64,000 nucleotides of DNA from contig NC_091209.1 of the NCBI RefSeq assembly GCF_040958095.1, positions 10,244,731 through 10,308,730 on the forward strand. The letters run 5' to 3'. The position numbers were made by a program, and so were the translations under genes. Below the pieces are notes generated by a model. It did no database searches. It saw only the letters and a program-made list of their open reading frames with translations, and had not been told where the DNA came from. This DNA is from Procambarus clarkii. Lineage: Eukaryota > Arthropoda > Malacostraca > Decapoda > Cambaridae. Numbering within the stretch: the first letter of the stretch is position 1; each line of letters begins with the position of its first letter. Shown here one piece after another: positions 1-10,923 of this stretch.

Positions 1-1306
1 CAGCGAAATTCGCACGATTTTTGGCCGCTAGGGGCGAAAATCGTCGATTTTTGGCCGCTAGCGGCAAAAATAGCCCGATTTTTGGCCGCTAGCGGCGAAA
101 ATTGCGCGGTTTTTGGCCGCTAGCGGCGAAAATCGCACGGCTTTTGGCCGCTATCGGCGAAAATCCCGCGATTTTTGTCCGCCAGCTGCGAAAATCGCAC
201 GGTTTTTGGCCGGTAGCGGCGAAAATCGCGCAATTTTGGCCGCTAGCGGCCAAAAATCGGGCTATTTTTACCGCTAGCGGCGAAAATTGCGCGGTTTTTG
301 GCCGGTAGCGGCGAAAATCGCGCGATTATGGCCGGTAGCGGCGAAATTCGCACGATTTTTGGCCAAAAATCGTGCAAATTTCACCGCTAGCGGCCAAAAA
401 TCGCGCGATTTTCGCCGTTAGTGGCCAGAAACTATGCGATTTTTGCAGCTGGCGTGCAAAAATAGCGCGATTTTCGCCGCTACCGGCCAAAAAATAGCGC
501 GATTTTCGCCGCTTGCGGCCAAAAAAAGGAGCTATTTTCGCCGCTAGCGGCCAAAAAAGGGGCTGTTTTCGCTGCTAGCGGCCAAAAATGGGGCGATTTT
601 AGCCGCTAGCGGCCAAAAATCGTGCAAATTTCGACGCTAGCGGCCAAAAATCGTGCGAATTTTGCCGCTAGCGGCCAAAAGTCGCGCAATTTTCGCCGCT
701 AGCGGCCAGAAACTATGCGATTTTTGCAGCTGGCGGGCAAAAATAGCGCGATTTTCGCCGCGACCGGCCAAAAACCGCGCGATTTTCGACGCTAGCGGCC
801 AAAAATATGCGATTTTCGCAGCTGGCGGGCAAAAATCGCGATTTTCGCCGCTACCGGCCAAAAATAGCGCGATTTTCGCCGCTAGCGGCTAAAAACCGTA
901 CGATTTTCGCCGCTAGCGCCACAAATCGGGCGATTTTTGCGGCTAACGGCCGAAAATAGCGCTATTTTCGACGCTAGCGGCCAGAAACCATGCGATTTTT
1001 GCAGCTGGCGGGCAAAAATCGCGCGAATTTCGCCGCTACCTGCCAAAAAAGGGGCTATTTTCGCCGTTAGCGGCCAAAAATGGGGCGATTTTCGCCACTA
1101 GCGGCCAAAAATCGTGCAAATTTCGCCGCTAGCGGCCAAAAATCGAGCGATTTTCGCCGCTAGCGGCCAGAAACAATGCGATTTTTGCAGCTGGTGGGCA
1201 AAAATAGCGCAATTTTCGCCGCTACCGGCCAAAAACCGCGCGATTTTCACCACTAGCGGCCAAAAACCATGCGATTTTCGCAGCTGGCGGGCAAAAATCG
1301 CGATTT
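1..1306. repeat. 31-bp palindromic CpG-rich satellite array
   Basis: Tandem 31-bp monomers, each with two dyads: GCCGCTAGCGGC, a perfect 12-bp palindrome, and a CGCGCGA core flanked by A/T runs. Before about position 360 units read TTTTTGGCCGCTAGCGGCG; after it they read as the reverse complement. The switch is a near-perfect palindrome centred on GGCC at 361-364. A variant with GCAGCTGGCGGGC recurs near 440, 725, 1000 and 1185, partly at ~280-bp spacing (nine monomers), suggesting higher-order repeats. The array continues beyond the left edge. Open frames here are artefacts of repetition. Confidence 0.92.
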
Positions 1307-2089
1307 TCATAAGAACATAAGAACATAAGAACAAAGGTAACTCCAGAAGGCCTATTGGCCCATACGAGGCAGCTCCTATTCTATAACCACCCAATCCCAC
1401 TCATATACTTGTCCAACCCGTGCTTGAAACAATCGAGGGACCCCACCTCCACAATGTTACGCGGCAATTGGTTCCACAAATCAACAACCCTGTTACTGAA
1501 CCAGTATTTACCCAAGTCTTTCCTAAATCTAAACTTATCCAATTTATATCCATTGTTTCGTGTTCTGTCCTGTGTTGATACTTTTAATACCCTATTAATA
1601 TCCCCCCGGTTATGTCCATTCATCCACTTGTAAACCTCTATCATGTCACCCCTAACTCTTCGCCTTTCCAGTGAATGCAACTTAAGCTTTGTTAATCTTT
1701 CTTCATATGAAAGATTTCTAATTTGGGGAATTAACTTAGTCATCCTACGCTGGACACGTTCAAGTGAATTTATATCCATTCTATAATATGGCGACCAAAA
1801 CTGAACTGCATAATCTAAATGGGGCCTAACTAGAGCAAGATATAGCTTGAGAACCACACCAGGTGTCTTGTTACTAACGCTGCGATTAATAAATCCAAGT
1901 GTCCGATTTGCCTTATTACGAACATTTATGCATTGATCCTTTTGTTTTAAATTCTTACTAATCATAACTCCCAGATCCCTTTCGCAATCCGACTTCGCAA
2001 TCACAACACCATCTAGCTCGTATCTTGTAACTCTATCATCATTACCTAACCTCAGAACTTTACATTTATCAGCATTAAACTGATAAACT
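1307..2089 (-). mobile_element. CR1-like LINE, 3' fragment nested in the satellite
   Basis: The minus strand encodes the C-terminal end of a non-LTR reverse transcriptase ORF: NADKCKVLRLGNDDR, then ERDLGVMI, LVRPHLDYAVQFWSPY, KWMNGHNRGD and VVDLWNQLPRNIVEVGSLD, ending IGWL. The frame is open from about 2089 to the stop near 1381. The 3' end, at low coordinates, finishes in three copies of the 8-bp repeat TTCTTATG, the type of short 3' repeat known for CR1 elements. Satellite monomers lie directly on both sides, so this is a 5'-truncated insertion into the array. A second copy of the family is at 57.0-58.3 kb. Confidence 0.85.
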
Positions 2090-2216
2090 TTCGCCCCTAC
2101 CGGCCAAAAATAGCGCGAATTTCGCCGCTAGCGGCCAAAAACCGTACGATTTTCGCCGCTAGCGGCCAAAAAAGGGGCTATTTTCGCCGCTAGCGGCCAA
2201 AAATGGGGCGATTTTG
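2090..2216. repeat. 31-bp satellite array, continued
   Basis: Four or so monomers of the same satellite, in the orientation of the right half of the array, resume immediately after the LINE and stop at about 2216 where AT-rich unique-looking sequence begins. Confidence 0.88.
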
Positions 2217-3660
2217 AACCAATTTCCTGGGTAGCTGAATTTAATCCCCTTTTATATACCTAATCTGATATTTACATTGTGGATTTATACCTTCTCTAGA
2301 GGTTCCACCCAAATCTTTTTTTTTACCACTATCTAGGCCATCCACCTAGTTCCTGTTCTTTTCTTTCTCCGTATTCACACAATATTTAAAGTTACGTAAT
2401 GACCTTTGAAATTTTCCCATCATGCTTCCATGCCATGGTCACCTGTCAGCTTCCTCCAGGTGTTATGCAATTCCTTGATATTCTCCTCGGTGGTAATCTA
2501 GAAAGTCATCATCCTGGACTGCTACGCATAGAAACAGTTTCTATAATTATGATCCATCTTAAAATATTATGATCACATGACAGGATGAGCCTGTCCTCTT
2601 CCTGAATTTGATTGATCATGTCCATTTCTAATGTCACAGATCTAGAATGCTGTTACCTCGAGTGGGCGCTATCACACGAGTCTTGCACCTGGTCAAGAAA
2701 TTGTTTTTCTGCTTGTGATTAGATTTACACAATCCTATTGTCTCGTGCTCAAAGTCCTCCCCATTATAAGAGTTTGGGTTTGTGATGCCACATTGACCAC
2801 ACGAAGCATATCACTAACTTCCTCTGGTGTTGCCGTGTCTACCCAGTAGCATAATCCTACTATCAGTTCGTTGTTTTCTTGAACTAGTATACTGCACCAT
2901 ACAGACTGAGGTTACTATGGTGTTCAGTTCTGCATTGGTGGTCGCATTTAGGTCCTCTTTCACACACATAGCAAATAAAAAAATTCTACAAAATTTGGTA
3001 GAAATTTTCCTGAGCTTTTATCTAATTTGTAGAAATTCCGAAGATTTTTGCACACACTTTCTACAAAATTTATAGAAACAAAACTGCATATTTGAAAAAA
3101 TATATATAAAATCTACAAATTTCAAACTATTTCTACATGTAATCTACATTGAATTTTGGTAGAAATTATGGAGAATTTACATAGTTTTGTCAATTATATA
3201 TTTTTTTATATCAATTATGTTAAAATTACATAAAAAACTTTCACAAAAATCTACATTTCTACAAAATTTCATGAAGATTTTCTTGTAATTTTGTGCATAA
3301 TTTTAACAATGGCAACAACAAATTTTTGTAATGTACATAATTATGTACATAATTTTTATGAAAACTTTATTTCTAGAAATCTACAAATGTAGATAGGTAA
3401 CATTCCTTACCTCCCTCATATCCAAGATCTTTATCTTCAACATTTGGATGTTGGTAGCTCAATAGATCTAGAGTTTTTTTTTTTTTTGGGGGGGGGGGGT
3501 TTGTACGAACTTACTTATCTCGTACTATAACTGTTTAGGTAACCACACAAAAACACGCATTTACAAATATCTATTCAAAATATGTAGGAAGTTAATTTAG
3601 ATTACACAAAGGAAATATAAAAATTCCATTATTACAGTATTAATGTCAAATTATACATTT
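2217..3660. other. AT-rich non-coding stretch
   Basis: No gene recognised. From about 2970 to 3390 the short motif CTACAAAATTT and its complement-like partner TAGAAATTT recur many times at irregular spacing, a decayed simple repeat. A poly-T run followed by a poly-G run lies at 3475-3500. Confidence 0.5.
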
Positions 3661-3663
3661 GAC

Positions 3664-3740
3664 TTTGAAGCATATACCTGGTTGATACCTGGTTGATGGG
3701 GTTCTGGGAGTTCTTCTACTCCCCAAGCCCGGCCCAAGAG
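3664..3740 (+). repeat. Dispersed repeat (TACCTGGTTGAT family)
   Basis: The sequence starting ATACCTGGTTGATACCTGG and running through GGGGTTCTGGGAGTTCTTCT to CCCGGCCC is found again in reverse at 63880-63955. It is a dispersed repeat, probably a SINE fragment, inserted in noncoding sequence. Confidence 0.6.
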
Positions 3741-3841
3741 CAATTGTGATATTATATATATAAATGAGGATTCGACTGCAACTTGTAATGAAGAATGTAA
3801 CGTAGGATCCTCAGAATCTGTATAATGAGGTATTTGAACAG

Positions 3842-3937
3842 TGCATGAAGCTACCGCCGGAGGAGCGTCAGGACGTGCAGGGGACGCTGAAGACCTTCCT
3901 GTTGGAGGTAGTGCTGCAGGTCGCCACCGTCAGCTGA
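3842..3937 (+). CDS. Possible terminal coding exon, copy A of a duplicated segment
   Basis: After an AG at 3840-3841 the frame reads CMKLPPEERQDVQG then TLKTFLLEVVLQVATVS and stops with TGA at 3935-3937. The sequence is GC-rich and codon-like within AT-rich surroundings, which suggests a last exon, but no upstream exon was found. Positions 3846-4017 are repeated at 4642-4813 with a single mismatch seen. Product not recognised. It may instead be a repeat with a chance open frame. Confidence 0.3.
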   Translation, partial: CMKLPPEERQDVQGTLKTFLLEVVLQVATVS

Positions 3938-4255
3938 TGAGCGTATCAACAGGTAGCCCCCGCGCGCCAGGACCCAACGCAGCTCCTGTCACAATGATTA
4001 TCATGATTAATGGCAGGTATTTGAACGATGTCGAGACAATAGGCTTGGTAAATCTAACGTCACGAACGGAAGGAGAACATTGTTGGTGTAAAGAACTCCG
4101 TTCTCATACCTTCAAGTGACTACTATATCCTGAGACGGATTACAGTTTCAGAAACTCTTCTAAAGGTGTTATATGTGAACTGTTGGTAGTAACCAGCCAA
4201 GCCAAAATCAACTCAATTTCTATGTTCTCTGTTAATCCCCAATGTACCTTCTTGT

Positions 4256-4258
4256 ATA

Positions 4259-4316
<58 letters not shown>
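4256..4316. repeat. (AAAT)n microsatellite
   Basis: About 15 copies of a 4-bp unit. The minus-strand frame with repeated LFIY is an artefact. Confidence 0.95.
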
Positions 4317-4317
<1 letters not shown>

Positions 4318-4523
4318 GTATAGCGCCTGTTGAATGGTGCGAATTCACGGCAAGGACAGTACTCAGAACAATTATTTAAATATCTTATTTGATAACAAAT
4401 CAACCTCAAGTTGCACTACACAGGAGTGATCAATGAATATATAGTAAAATTGAGTAATAATCAAGGAAATATAATACTTATGAATAAATCAAATGATATA
4501 TTATCTGACACATTACCTTAGGC

Positions 4524-4595
4524 TGGTGTGTGTGTGTGTGTGTGTACTCACCTAGTTGTGCTTGCGGGGCGGGGGTTGAGCTTTGGCTCTGTGTG
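4524..4595 (-). mobile_element. LINE 3' tail ending in an (AC)n tract
   Basis: Minus strand reads ...AAGCTCAACCCCCGC, GCAAGCACAACTAGGTGAGT, then ACACAC. The same tail is seen on the + strand at 6841-6985. Here it is truncated and joins a GC-rich piece that leads into copy B of the duplicated exon-like segment. Confidence 0.7.
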
Positions 4596-4640
4596 TTCCT
4601 GCGGGCCCGCCTCCCTCAGCCTCTATGGTCCTCCCGGGGC

Positions 4641-4733
4641 TTGAAGCTACCGCCGGAGGAGCGTCAGGACGTGCAGGGGACGCTGAAGACCTTCCTGTTG
4701 GAGGTACTGCTGCAGGTCGCCACCGTCAGCTGA
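4641..4733 (+). CDS. Possible terminal coding exon, copy B of a duplicated segment
   Basis: Reads LKLPPEERQDVQG then TLKTFLLEVLLQVATVS and stop at 4731-4733; the only mismatch seen against 3846-4017 over 172 bp changes one Val codon to Leu. High identity with no indels implies a recent copy. It sits 3' of a reversed LINE tail and has no splice acceptor at its edge, so it is more likely a translocated fragment than a working exon. Confidence 0.25.
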   Translation: MKLPPEERQDVQGTLKTFLLEVLLQVATVS

Positions 4734-4999
4734 TGAGCGTATCAACAGGTAGCCCCCGCGCGCCAGGACCCAACGCAGCTCCTGTCACAATGATTATCAT
4801 GATTAATGGCAGGACCTTCGACAAGCCGTTGGCTTCCTGTCCTCGTCGAGGCCACTATGGCGTTATTGGCCCTCAGGTAAAGACAAAGTAATTAAAGTCT
4901 AACGTTGCATTTCATTATAGCATACAATGAACACTGAATTCAGGAGCAATATAGCGGCCTTTGGAAACTATTGCAATACCGTTGCATGTTACTCTATGT

Positions 5000-5110
5000 T
5001 TCCTTACACCTAATGCCTCTGTTCACCTAGAAGAGTAAACAGGCACATAGTAGCTAGTTAACTGTTGTGGGTTGCATCCTGGTAAAGACCAGCAGTTGCC
5101 TTAATTAAAA
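5000..5110 (+). mobile_element. Diverged SINE fragment (family A)
   Basis: CTCTGTTCACCTAG, then a degraded AGTAAACAGGCAC, GTTAACTGTTGTGGGTTGCA and TCCTGG resemble the body of the tRNA-derived SINE seen in full at 40030-40275, with many differences. The tRNA-like head is absent. Confidence 0.4.
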
Positions 5111-5278
5111 ATGGCGTCGATTCTCTTCCTGTTCCCAACAATGAGAAATCAAACCTGATTCATCGATTCAAATTGACAAATTTGGTAACAAATTTTGGAA
5201 AAAATTAAAAAAAAAGTTAGTGTACTGACTAACTAGAGGTGATAAACAAGAACATGTGAGTTGTCTGTATCCCAACTG

Positions 5279-5473
<195 letters not shown>

Positions 5474-5483
5474 CACACAAACG

Positions 5484-6767
5484 TCGTACCGATTTTCAAG
5501 AAAGGAGATAGGGAGGAGGCACTTAATTAACTACAGACCCGTATCACTGACAAGTATCCCCTGCAAAATACTTGAAAGAATAGTTAGGCTAAGACTTGTT
5601 GCACACCTGGAGAACGTTAGGTTTGTAAACATGGGTTCTGGACGGGGAAATCATGCCTGACAAACCTCTTGGAATACTATGATAAAATAACAAGGATAAA
5701 GAAGGCCAGAGAAGGTTGGGCAGACTGCATATTTCTATACAAGAAGGAGCCAGAGAGTAATGGTAAGGTGCGAGAAGTCGGACTGGCGAACAGTAACAAG
5801 TGAAGTACCTAAAGGATCGGTGCTGGGACCAATTCTATTTCCAATTTACGTAAATGATATGTTTACAGGAGTGGAATCATACATGTCAATGTTCGCCGAT
5901 GACGCAAAATTAATGAGAAGAGTTGTGACAGATGAGGATTGTAGGATCCTCCAAGAGGACCTGGACAGGTTACAGAGAAGGTCAGAGAAATGGCTCCTGG
6001 AGTTCAACACGAGTAAATGTAAAGTTATGGAAATGGGATCAGGTGATAGGAGACCAAAGGGACAGTACACAATGAAGGGAAACAGCCTACCTGTAACGAT
6101 TCGAGAAATAGACCTGGGAGTGGACGTAACACCTAATCTAACTCCTGAGGCACATATAAATAGGATAACGACAGCAGCGTACTCTACACTGGCAAAAGTT
6201 AGAACATCATTCAGAAACCTAAGTGAGGAGGCTTTTAGAGTGCTTTACACTGCCTACGTGAGACCAGTCTTAGAGTATGCCGCGCCATCATGGAGTCCCC
6301 ACCTGAAGAAACTCATAAGGAAACTGGAAGAGGTTCAGAAGTTTGCGTAGAGGCTCGTCCCAGTTACGAGGGATGGGATACGAAGAGCGCCTGAAGGAAC
6401 TAAACCTTTCCATACTAGAAAAAAGAAGGGAGAGGGGGGGATATGATAAGAACGTATAAAATACTCAGGGGAATTGACAAAGTGGAAATAGCTGAAATGT
6501 TCACACGTAATAGTAGCAGAACGAGGGGACATAGGTGGATGCTGGAAACTCAGATGAGTCACAGAGATGTTAGAAAGTATTCTATTAGTGTGAGAGTAGT
6601 GGAAAAATGGAATGCACTTAAGGAACAGGTTGTGGAAGTAAACTCTATTCATAATTTAAAACTAGATATGATAGGGAAATGGGACAGGAGACATTGCTGT
6701 AAACAACCGATGGCTAAAAAGGCGGGATTCAAGAATCATTGCTCGATCTTGCAAGCACAAATAGGTG

Positions 6768-6770
<3 letters not shown>
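5484..6770 (+). mobile_element. LINE reverse transcriptase remnant (CR1/Jockey-like)
   Basis: Starts in the RT domain with VPIFKKGDR followed in other frames by NYRPVSLT-like sequence. From 5760 a 196-residue frame carries VPKGSVLGPILFPIYVNDM and the catalytic FADD at about 5895 (MFADDAKL), then KWLLEFNTSKCKVMEMG, ITTAAYSTLAKVRTSF, VRPVLEYAAPSWSPHLKK. After a stop near 6350 the tail continues at 6443 with IRTYKILRGIDKVEIAEMF, RVVEKWNALKEQVVEVNS. Several frameshifts and a stop make it inactive. The 3' end GCAAGCACAAATAGGTGAGT runs straight into an (AC)n tract. No 5' ORF or endonuclease is present. Confidence 0.9.

Positions 6771-6839
<69 letters not shown>
6771..6839. repeat. (AC)n microsatellite at a LINE 3' end
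   Basis: About 34 AC units following GTGAGTAC, the last unique bases of the LINE remnant. It probably grew from the element's 3' tail. Confidence 0.95.
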
Positions 6840-6840
<1 letters not shown>

Positions 6841-6845
<5 letters not shown>

Positions 6846-6985
6846 TCTAACAAATGTAGGTATGATAGAGCCCAGTAGGATCAGGAATCTGTACACCAGT
6901 TGATTGACAGTTGGGAGGCGGGACCAAAGAGCCAAAGCTCAACTCCCCGCAAGCACAACTAGGTGAGTACACACACACGTGCGCG
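6841..6985 (+). mobile_element. LINE 3' tail, second copy
   Basis: Reads ATGATAGAGCCCAGTAGG, ATCTGTACACCAGTTGATTG, AGCTCAACTCCCCGCAAGCA, AACTAGGTGAGTACACACAC. It matches the reverse of 4524-4595 and again ends in an AC tract. Confidence 0.75.
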
Positions 6986-7190
6986 CTCCCACCGGTGGGG
7001 CGCCGGTGGCTTTGAGGACAGTACGCAGGGCACGTAATCCTGTGGCCCGGGTTCGATTCCCGGCGCCGGCGAGAAACAAAAATGGGCATAGTTTCTTACA
7101 CCCTGATGCACCTATTGCCTATCAGTAAATAGGTACCTGGGAGTTAGACAGCTGCTACGGGCTGCTTCCTGCGGATGTGTGTGTGTGTGT
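6986..7190 (+). mobile_element. tRNA-derived SINE, family A
   Basis: A tRNA-like head with a B box (GGTTCGATTCC at about 7050) and the 3' acceptor-like half GGCGCCGGCG is followed by the family body: CAGTAAATAGGTACCTGG, GAGTTAGACAGCTGCTACGG, GCTGCTTCCTG. It ends in a short (GT)n tract. The full version of the body is at 40030-40275; reverse copies are at 15095-15260 and 47880-48045. Confidence 0.8.
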
Positions 7191-7349
7191 GCATATGTTA
7201 GATATATATGTAGTAGACATAATAGAGGAAAAATAAATTGGTTAGAAAGGCAGGGTCCAAGAGCTAATAGCTCGATTCTGGAAATACAAATAGTGAATAC
7301 ACACACACACATTCTTTGTAGTGCTATATGAACTGGGATAAAAACTCAC

Positions 7350-8348
7350 CTGCACTAGTTTCCTTATGATCTCGTACTTGTGAAGAGAATTGAGCCCTGC
7401 CAGATCAAATGTAATGTCCAGCAGGAGTTGTTGGTGAAGCCTCAGAGTCTTAAGGTCGTCCAAGAAGGCGCAGCGAGCGTTGACAGTGATGGTTTTGTGT
7501 AGTGTATCTCCGCCGCCAGTGGCCGCTCCCTCCTGCCATCTTCTGTCAAGTGACTTCTTGATAAGATCTGAATTACTAAGCTGTGTCTTGGTAAGATTTT
7601 TTACCACTGTCTGGGTGGTTTTGTCTTCGCTGGGGAGAACTTCGCTGAGAGCAACACTGGCGGGGTTGACTGCGTACCCCAGGCGCGCGGTGCCTGGGCA
7701 TCGCTTTCTCTTTCTCTTCCTTTTGCCTCCGACGACGTTCTCACACTGGTTTAAGCTGTGAAGGTAACAGCGGTACCTGGAGCCCTGGGACGGCGGTCTG
7801 GGCCGGGCGAGGGTGTCCACCGCCAGACAATGAGCCGGGGAAGGCGTAAGGAGATTGACTAACTCATCGAAGGCGTTAAGCTCAGCAGAGACTCTAATCT
7901 TACGTCTAACAGCATCAGTGCGAGGTTTATAGCGAGATACGTGTGAGGCGTCGTTCCCAGTGAGCACACTCCCGTCACTAACAACCTGACTGCCGTAAGC
8001 AACACCATACGGATTAGCTGAACGATCGTCACCATCCACATCACGGTACAAGTTAACAGGATCACCAGAGGGTAGTTCAAAGGTCAATATATTCTGCGAT
8101 AAGTCAGAGTCACTGACGCTCTTTGGTATGGATCTGACGGTCGTCTTGCTGGCGTCCTCAGCACCTCCCGCCAAGCGAGCATCTCCCCTGAGGGCACGAA
8201 GAGGTCCTGGATCCTCCACCACTGGTGGTCGAGAGCTGAGGGCGTCGGGTGGGTCCTGGGACAGCTCAATCTCCAGCAGGACTCCCAGGGCCACGAGTGA
8301 CAGGTAGACCACCAGGAGACGGGTAGTCTGGAAGCTGGGTGCACGCAT
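7350..8348 (-). CDS. First coding exon of an unrecognised secreted or type II membrane protein
   Basis: The exon encodes 333 residues in frame and ends at a strong donor (CAG then GTGAGT at 7349-7344), phase 0. Residues 11-27 (LLVVYLSLVALGVLLEI) form one hydrophobic segment after a short basic start, fitting a signal peptide or a signal anchor. The next ~130 residues are polar and low-complexity, as in a stem or propeptide. Residues 209-216 are KRKRKRKR, preceded by GG, a possible prohormone cleavage/amidation site. Cysteines are at 174, 194, 202, 217 and 293; C194-C202 enclose YLHSLNQ. One N-glycosylation sequon, N251-L-T. The last 40 residues look folded (LLLDITFDLAGLNSLHKYEI). No catalytic motif was recognised. 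The ATG is the first in frame. Further exons would lie at lower coordinates; none was identified. A Golgi transferase stem or a peptide prohormone are both possible. Confidence 0.6.
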
Positions 8349-9320
8349 CTTGCTGTTCTTATGTTGCTTAAACCCAGTTCGTGGAAGTCTTGGTTTAAGG
8401 TGTTCTCAACTCGCCCTACAAACATTTACCAGACTTTACATGTTTGCTCTGTCCCTCCACACTCTGGAAATATCAATGAATAATTACAAAACAGGAATGC
8501 AGTTAAAAATTAATGTAATTAAAAAAAAGTGGTAGAAGATTAATAAACAACCTCGTTTGAGATTCAAGGTATTTGTGTGAAATTTAAGAAGGAAAGAGCA
8601 ATGGTGGAGAGTCTTATTGTTCTTGGATGTGTGATGATGGAAGAAAGGAGAAAAGTCTTTAAGAGAATAGCTAAGGTCAGGAGGTCACTATGGTACCTAC
8701 AAGCTAGAAGATATTTGTCATTGGTGATCACCAATGACAAAGTGGGAATAGATCATGAGTGACATAACTGGTGCATCAAGACTGTAACTTGCTTAACTTA
8801 ATGAATGTTGGGGTTCAGCTCCTGAGCCCATTATGTGCCTCTGTAGCCCTTTCCACCACCGCCCACAGGATGGGTGTGACCTGCATAATAGATGAACTAC
8901 TAACAAATAAGAATAACAAATCTATTCTAACATAGAATAACAAATATTCTAACAAATTAGAATGACTAACATTATGGGGTAGTAATGGTGTCACCAAAGT
9001 ATATACCATCAGCTTCATTATGTGATGAGTTACATATTGCTAATCTATATTCAGAAGTATACATAACACAAGGTACAGGACCAATTTGGTCAAGAGAGTT
9101 TAACTGGGTAAAAGTATACCCAAGAAGTATACTATTGTTGATACAAGTAGACTCCAGCAAGTGCATAATACCAGAACTGAGGAATACATGGAAGGAGGCT
9201 CGTCTGAACCCATCTTGATGCTGTGAGGAAATACTAAGAGCCACACACGTCACTGTACATCACAAGGACCTAGGAGGCGAGTACTAACTCTTGGGAAGTT
9301 GATTAAAAACTGGCAGACAT
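8349..9320. other. Upstream region of the minus-strand gene; mostly no feature seen
   Basis: Presumed 5' flank of the 7350-8348 exon. No TATA box was identified with confidence. At 8806-8890 lies one copy of a dispersed repeat (TTCAGCTCCTGAGCCCATTA through GCCCACAGGATGGGT to GCATAATA) also seen near 28240-28335 and 33700-33790. The rest has no recognised gene. Confidence 0.45.
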
Positions 9321-9321
9321 G

Positions 9322-9580
9322 ATCTTGGGGAAGAGAGAAAGTTGAGAAAAATATCTTAGGGAAGAGAGAATGTTGAGAAAAATATCTTAGCGAAGAGAGA
9401 ATGTTGAGAAAAATATCTTAGGGAAGAGAGAAAGTTGAGAAAAATATCTTAGGGAAGAGAGAATGTTCAGAAAATTATCTTAGGGAAGAGAGAATGTTGA
9501 GAAAAATATCTTAGGGAAGAGAGAAAGTTGAGAAAAATATCTTAGGGGAAGTGAGAATGTTGAGAAATATATCTTAGCAA
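9322..9580. repeat. 31-bp minisatellite, about 8-9 copies
   Basis: Unit ATCTTAGGGAAGAGAGAATG plus TTGAGAAAAAT, with A/T and G/C variants between units. Noncoding. Confidence 0.92.
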
Positions 9581-9896
9581 CACGTAGGATGTAGAGAAGA
9601 CACGTTTGGTTAAGACCATCAAGGAAGTGTGTGTGTGTGGAGAGGCACATTTACATGGTAGAACAATAAGAGGAACTTCTTAGTGGAATAAATAGGTGGC
9701 AAGAGCACTCGAAAACAAACAACAAAAGTGAATTTTACGGATACAAAGTGAACAAGAAAAACAGGAAAACGGGAGCATGACGAGAGTAAAAGTTATAGGA
9801 AAATATGAGTGAATCAGAAGATTGACAGAATGTAGACAATTATACAGACAACAGATCTTGTGGAAAGGAAGTCAGCAAATACAGCGAGGAGAATAT

Positions 9897-10038
9897 TGCT
9901 GACCAGACCACACACTAGAAGGTGAAGAGACGACGACGTTTCGGTCTGCCCTGGACCATTCTCAAGTCGATTGTGAATGGTCCAGGACGGACCGAAACGT
10001 CGTCGTCCCTTCACCTTCTAGTGTGTGGTCTGGTCAAC
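9897..10038. repeat. 142-bp near-perfect palindrome (foldback element)
   Basis: The left arm starts GACCAGACCACACACTAGAA and passes through GACGACGACGTTTCGGTC and CTGGACCATTCTCAAGTC; the right arm returns as GAATGGTCCAGGACGGAC, GAAACGTCGTCGTCCC, TTCTAGTGTGTGGTCTGGTC. The arms are ~64 bp with few mismatches around a loop of about a dozen bases. One arm alone, orientation as the left arm, recurs at 44153-44225, so the arm is a mobile repeat unit. Confidence 0.88.
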
Positions 10039-10830
10039 TTACTGTGACTCATTGGCTGCATGAGGAGAATATTCTCCTTGCTGCATTTAACAGGTATATC
10101 AGGACATGTTAAAAATATAGATGAAAGAATATCAAATGATGAAGAGATTATGAATAGGACACATTGAAAGTATAATGAATGGTATTAATGAAAGAAAATC
10201 ATGTGAATATAATTTCTTTAATACGACCAAAGTATTAGGTCGTATCACTTACGAATATAGATTTTAAATCAAATGTAAGTATGTTGGTGGTGCGGATGAC
10301 TGCTCCATACTGCTGGAGTATGGAGGTGTTGGTTTAATACATAATATATTGCGAATTATATAATGAATAAGGGTTGACTCCGACCACCCTATGACACTTC
10401 CCCTAGTCACAAATCACCCTACAAAGTTTCGTGAGGCTAGCAGCAAACGTGTGTCCTCAAACATGGCCAGACGAACACACACACATTCTCTTTTATAGAG
10501 AAATAGAGCATGATAATTATAATGTGTCTTATATTGCTTACCTTTGAAAGTGGAGAACTTAGTAGTGCTAATAATATGCAAGTTAAAACATCAAACGTTG
10601 GAGAGTAACGTCCCACCAGGCGCAGGGTGGTTGAGTCACTGACGCATCGTCCTCAGCGCGCGGTTGCCAGATATAAATTGCTGAAAGTAGCGAATTTGTA
10701 ATAAGAGTAGCCCATTTTTTTTTTTTTAGTGAATGATATGGGTTTCAAAGTAATATATTTTGATATATATAGAGTACACTACACGATGTTAATTGTTTTA
10801 TTAATATTATTTCTGCACATACACACACAC

Positions 10831-10923
<93 letters not shown>

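Noticed and set aside
6986-7070. Functional tRNA genes at the SINE heads (also 34575, 40030, 43358)
   Set aside because: B boxes are present but the cloverleaf arms do not pair well and each head continues directly into a repeated SINE body.
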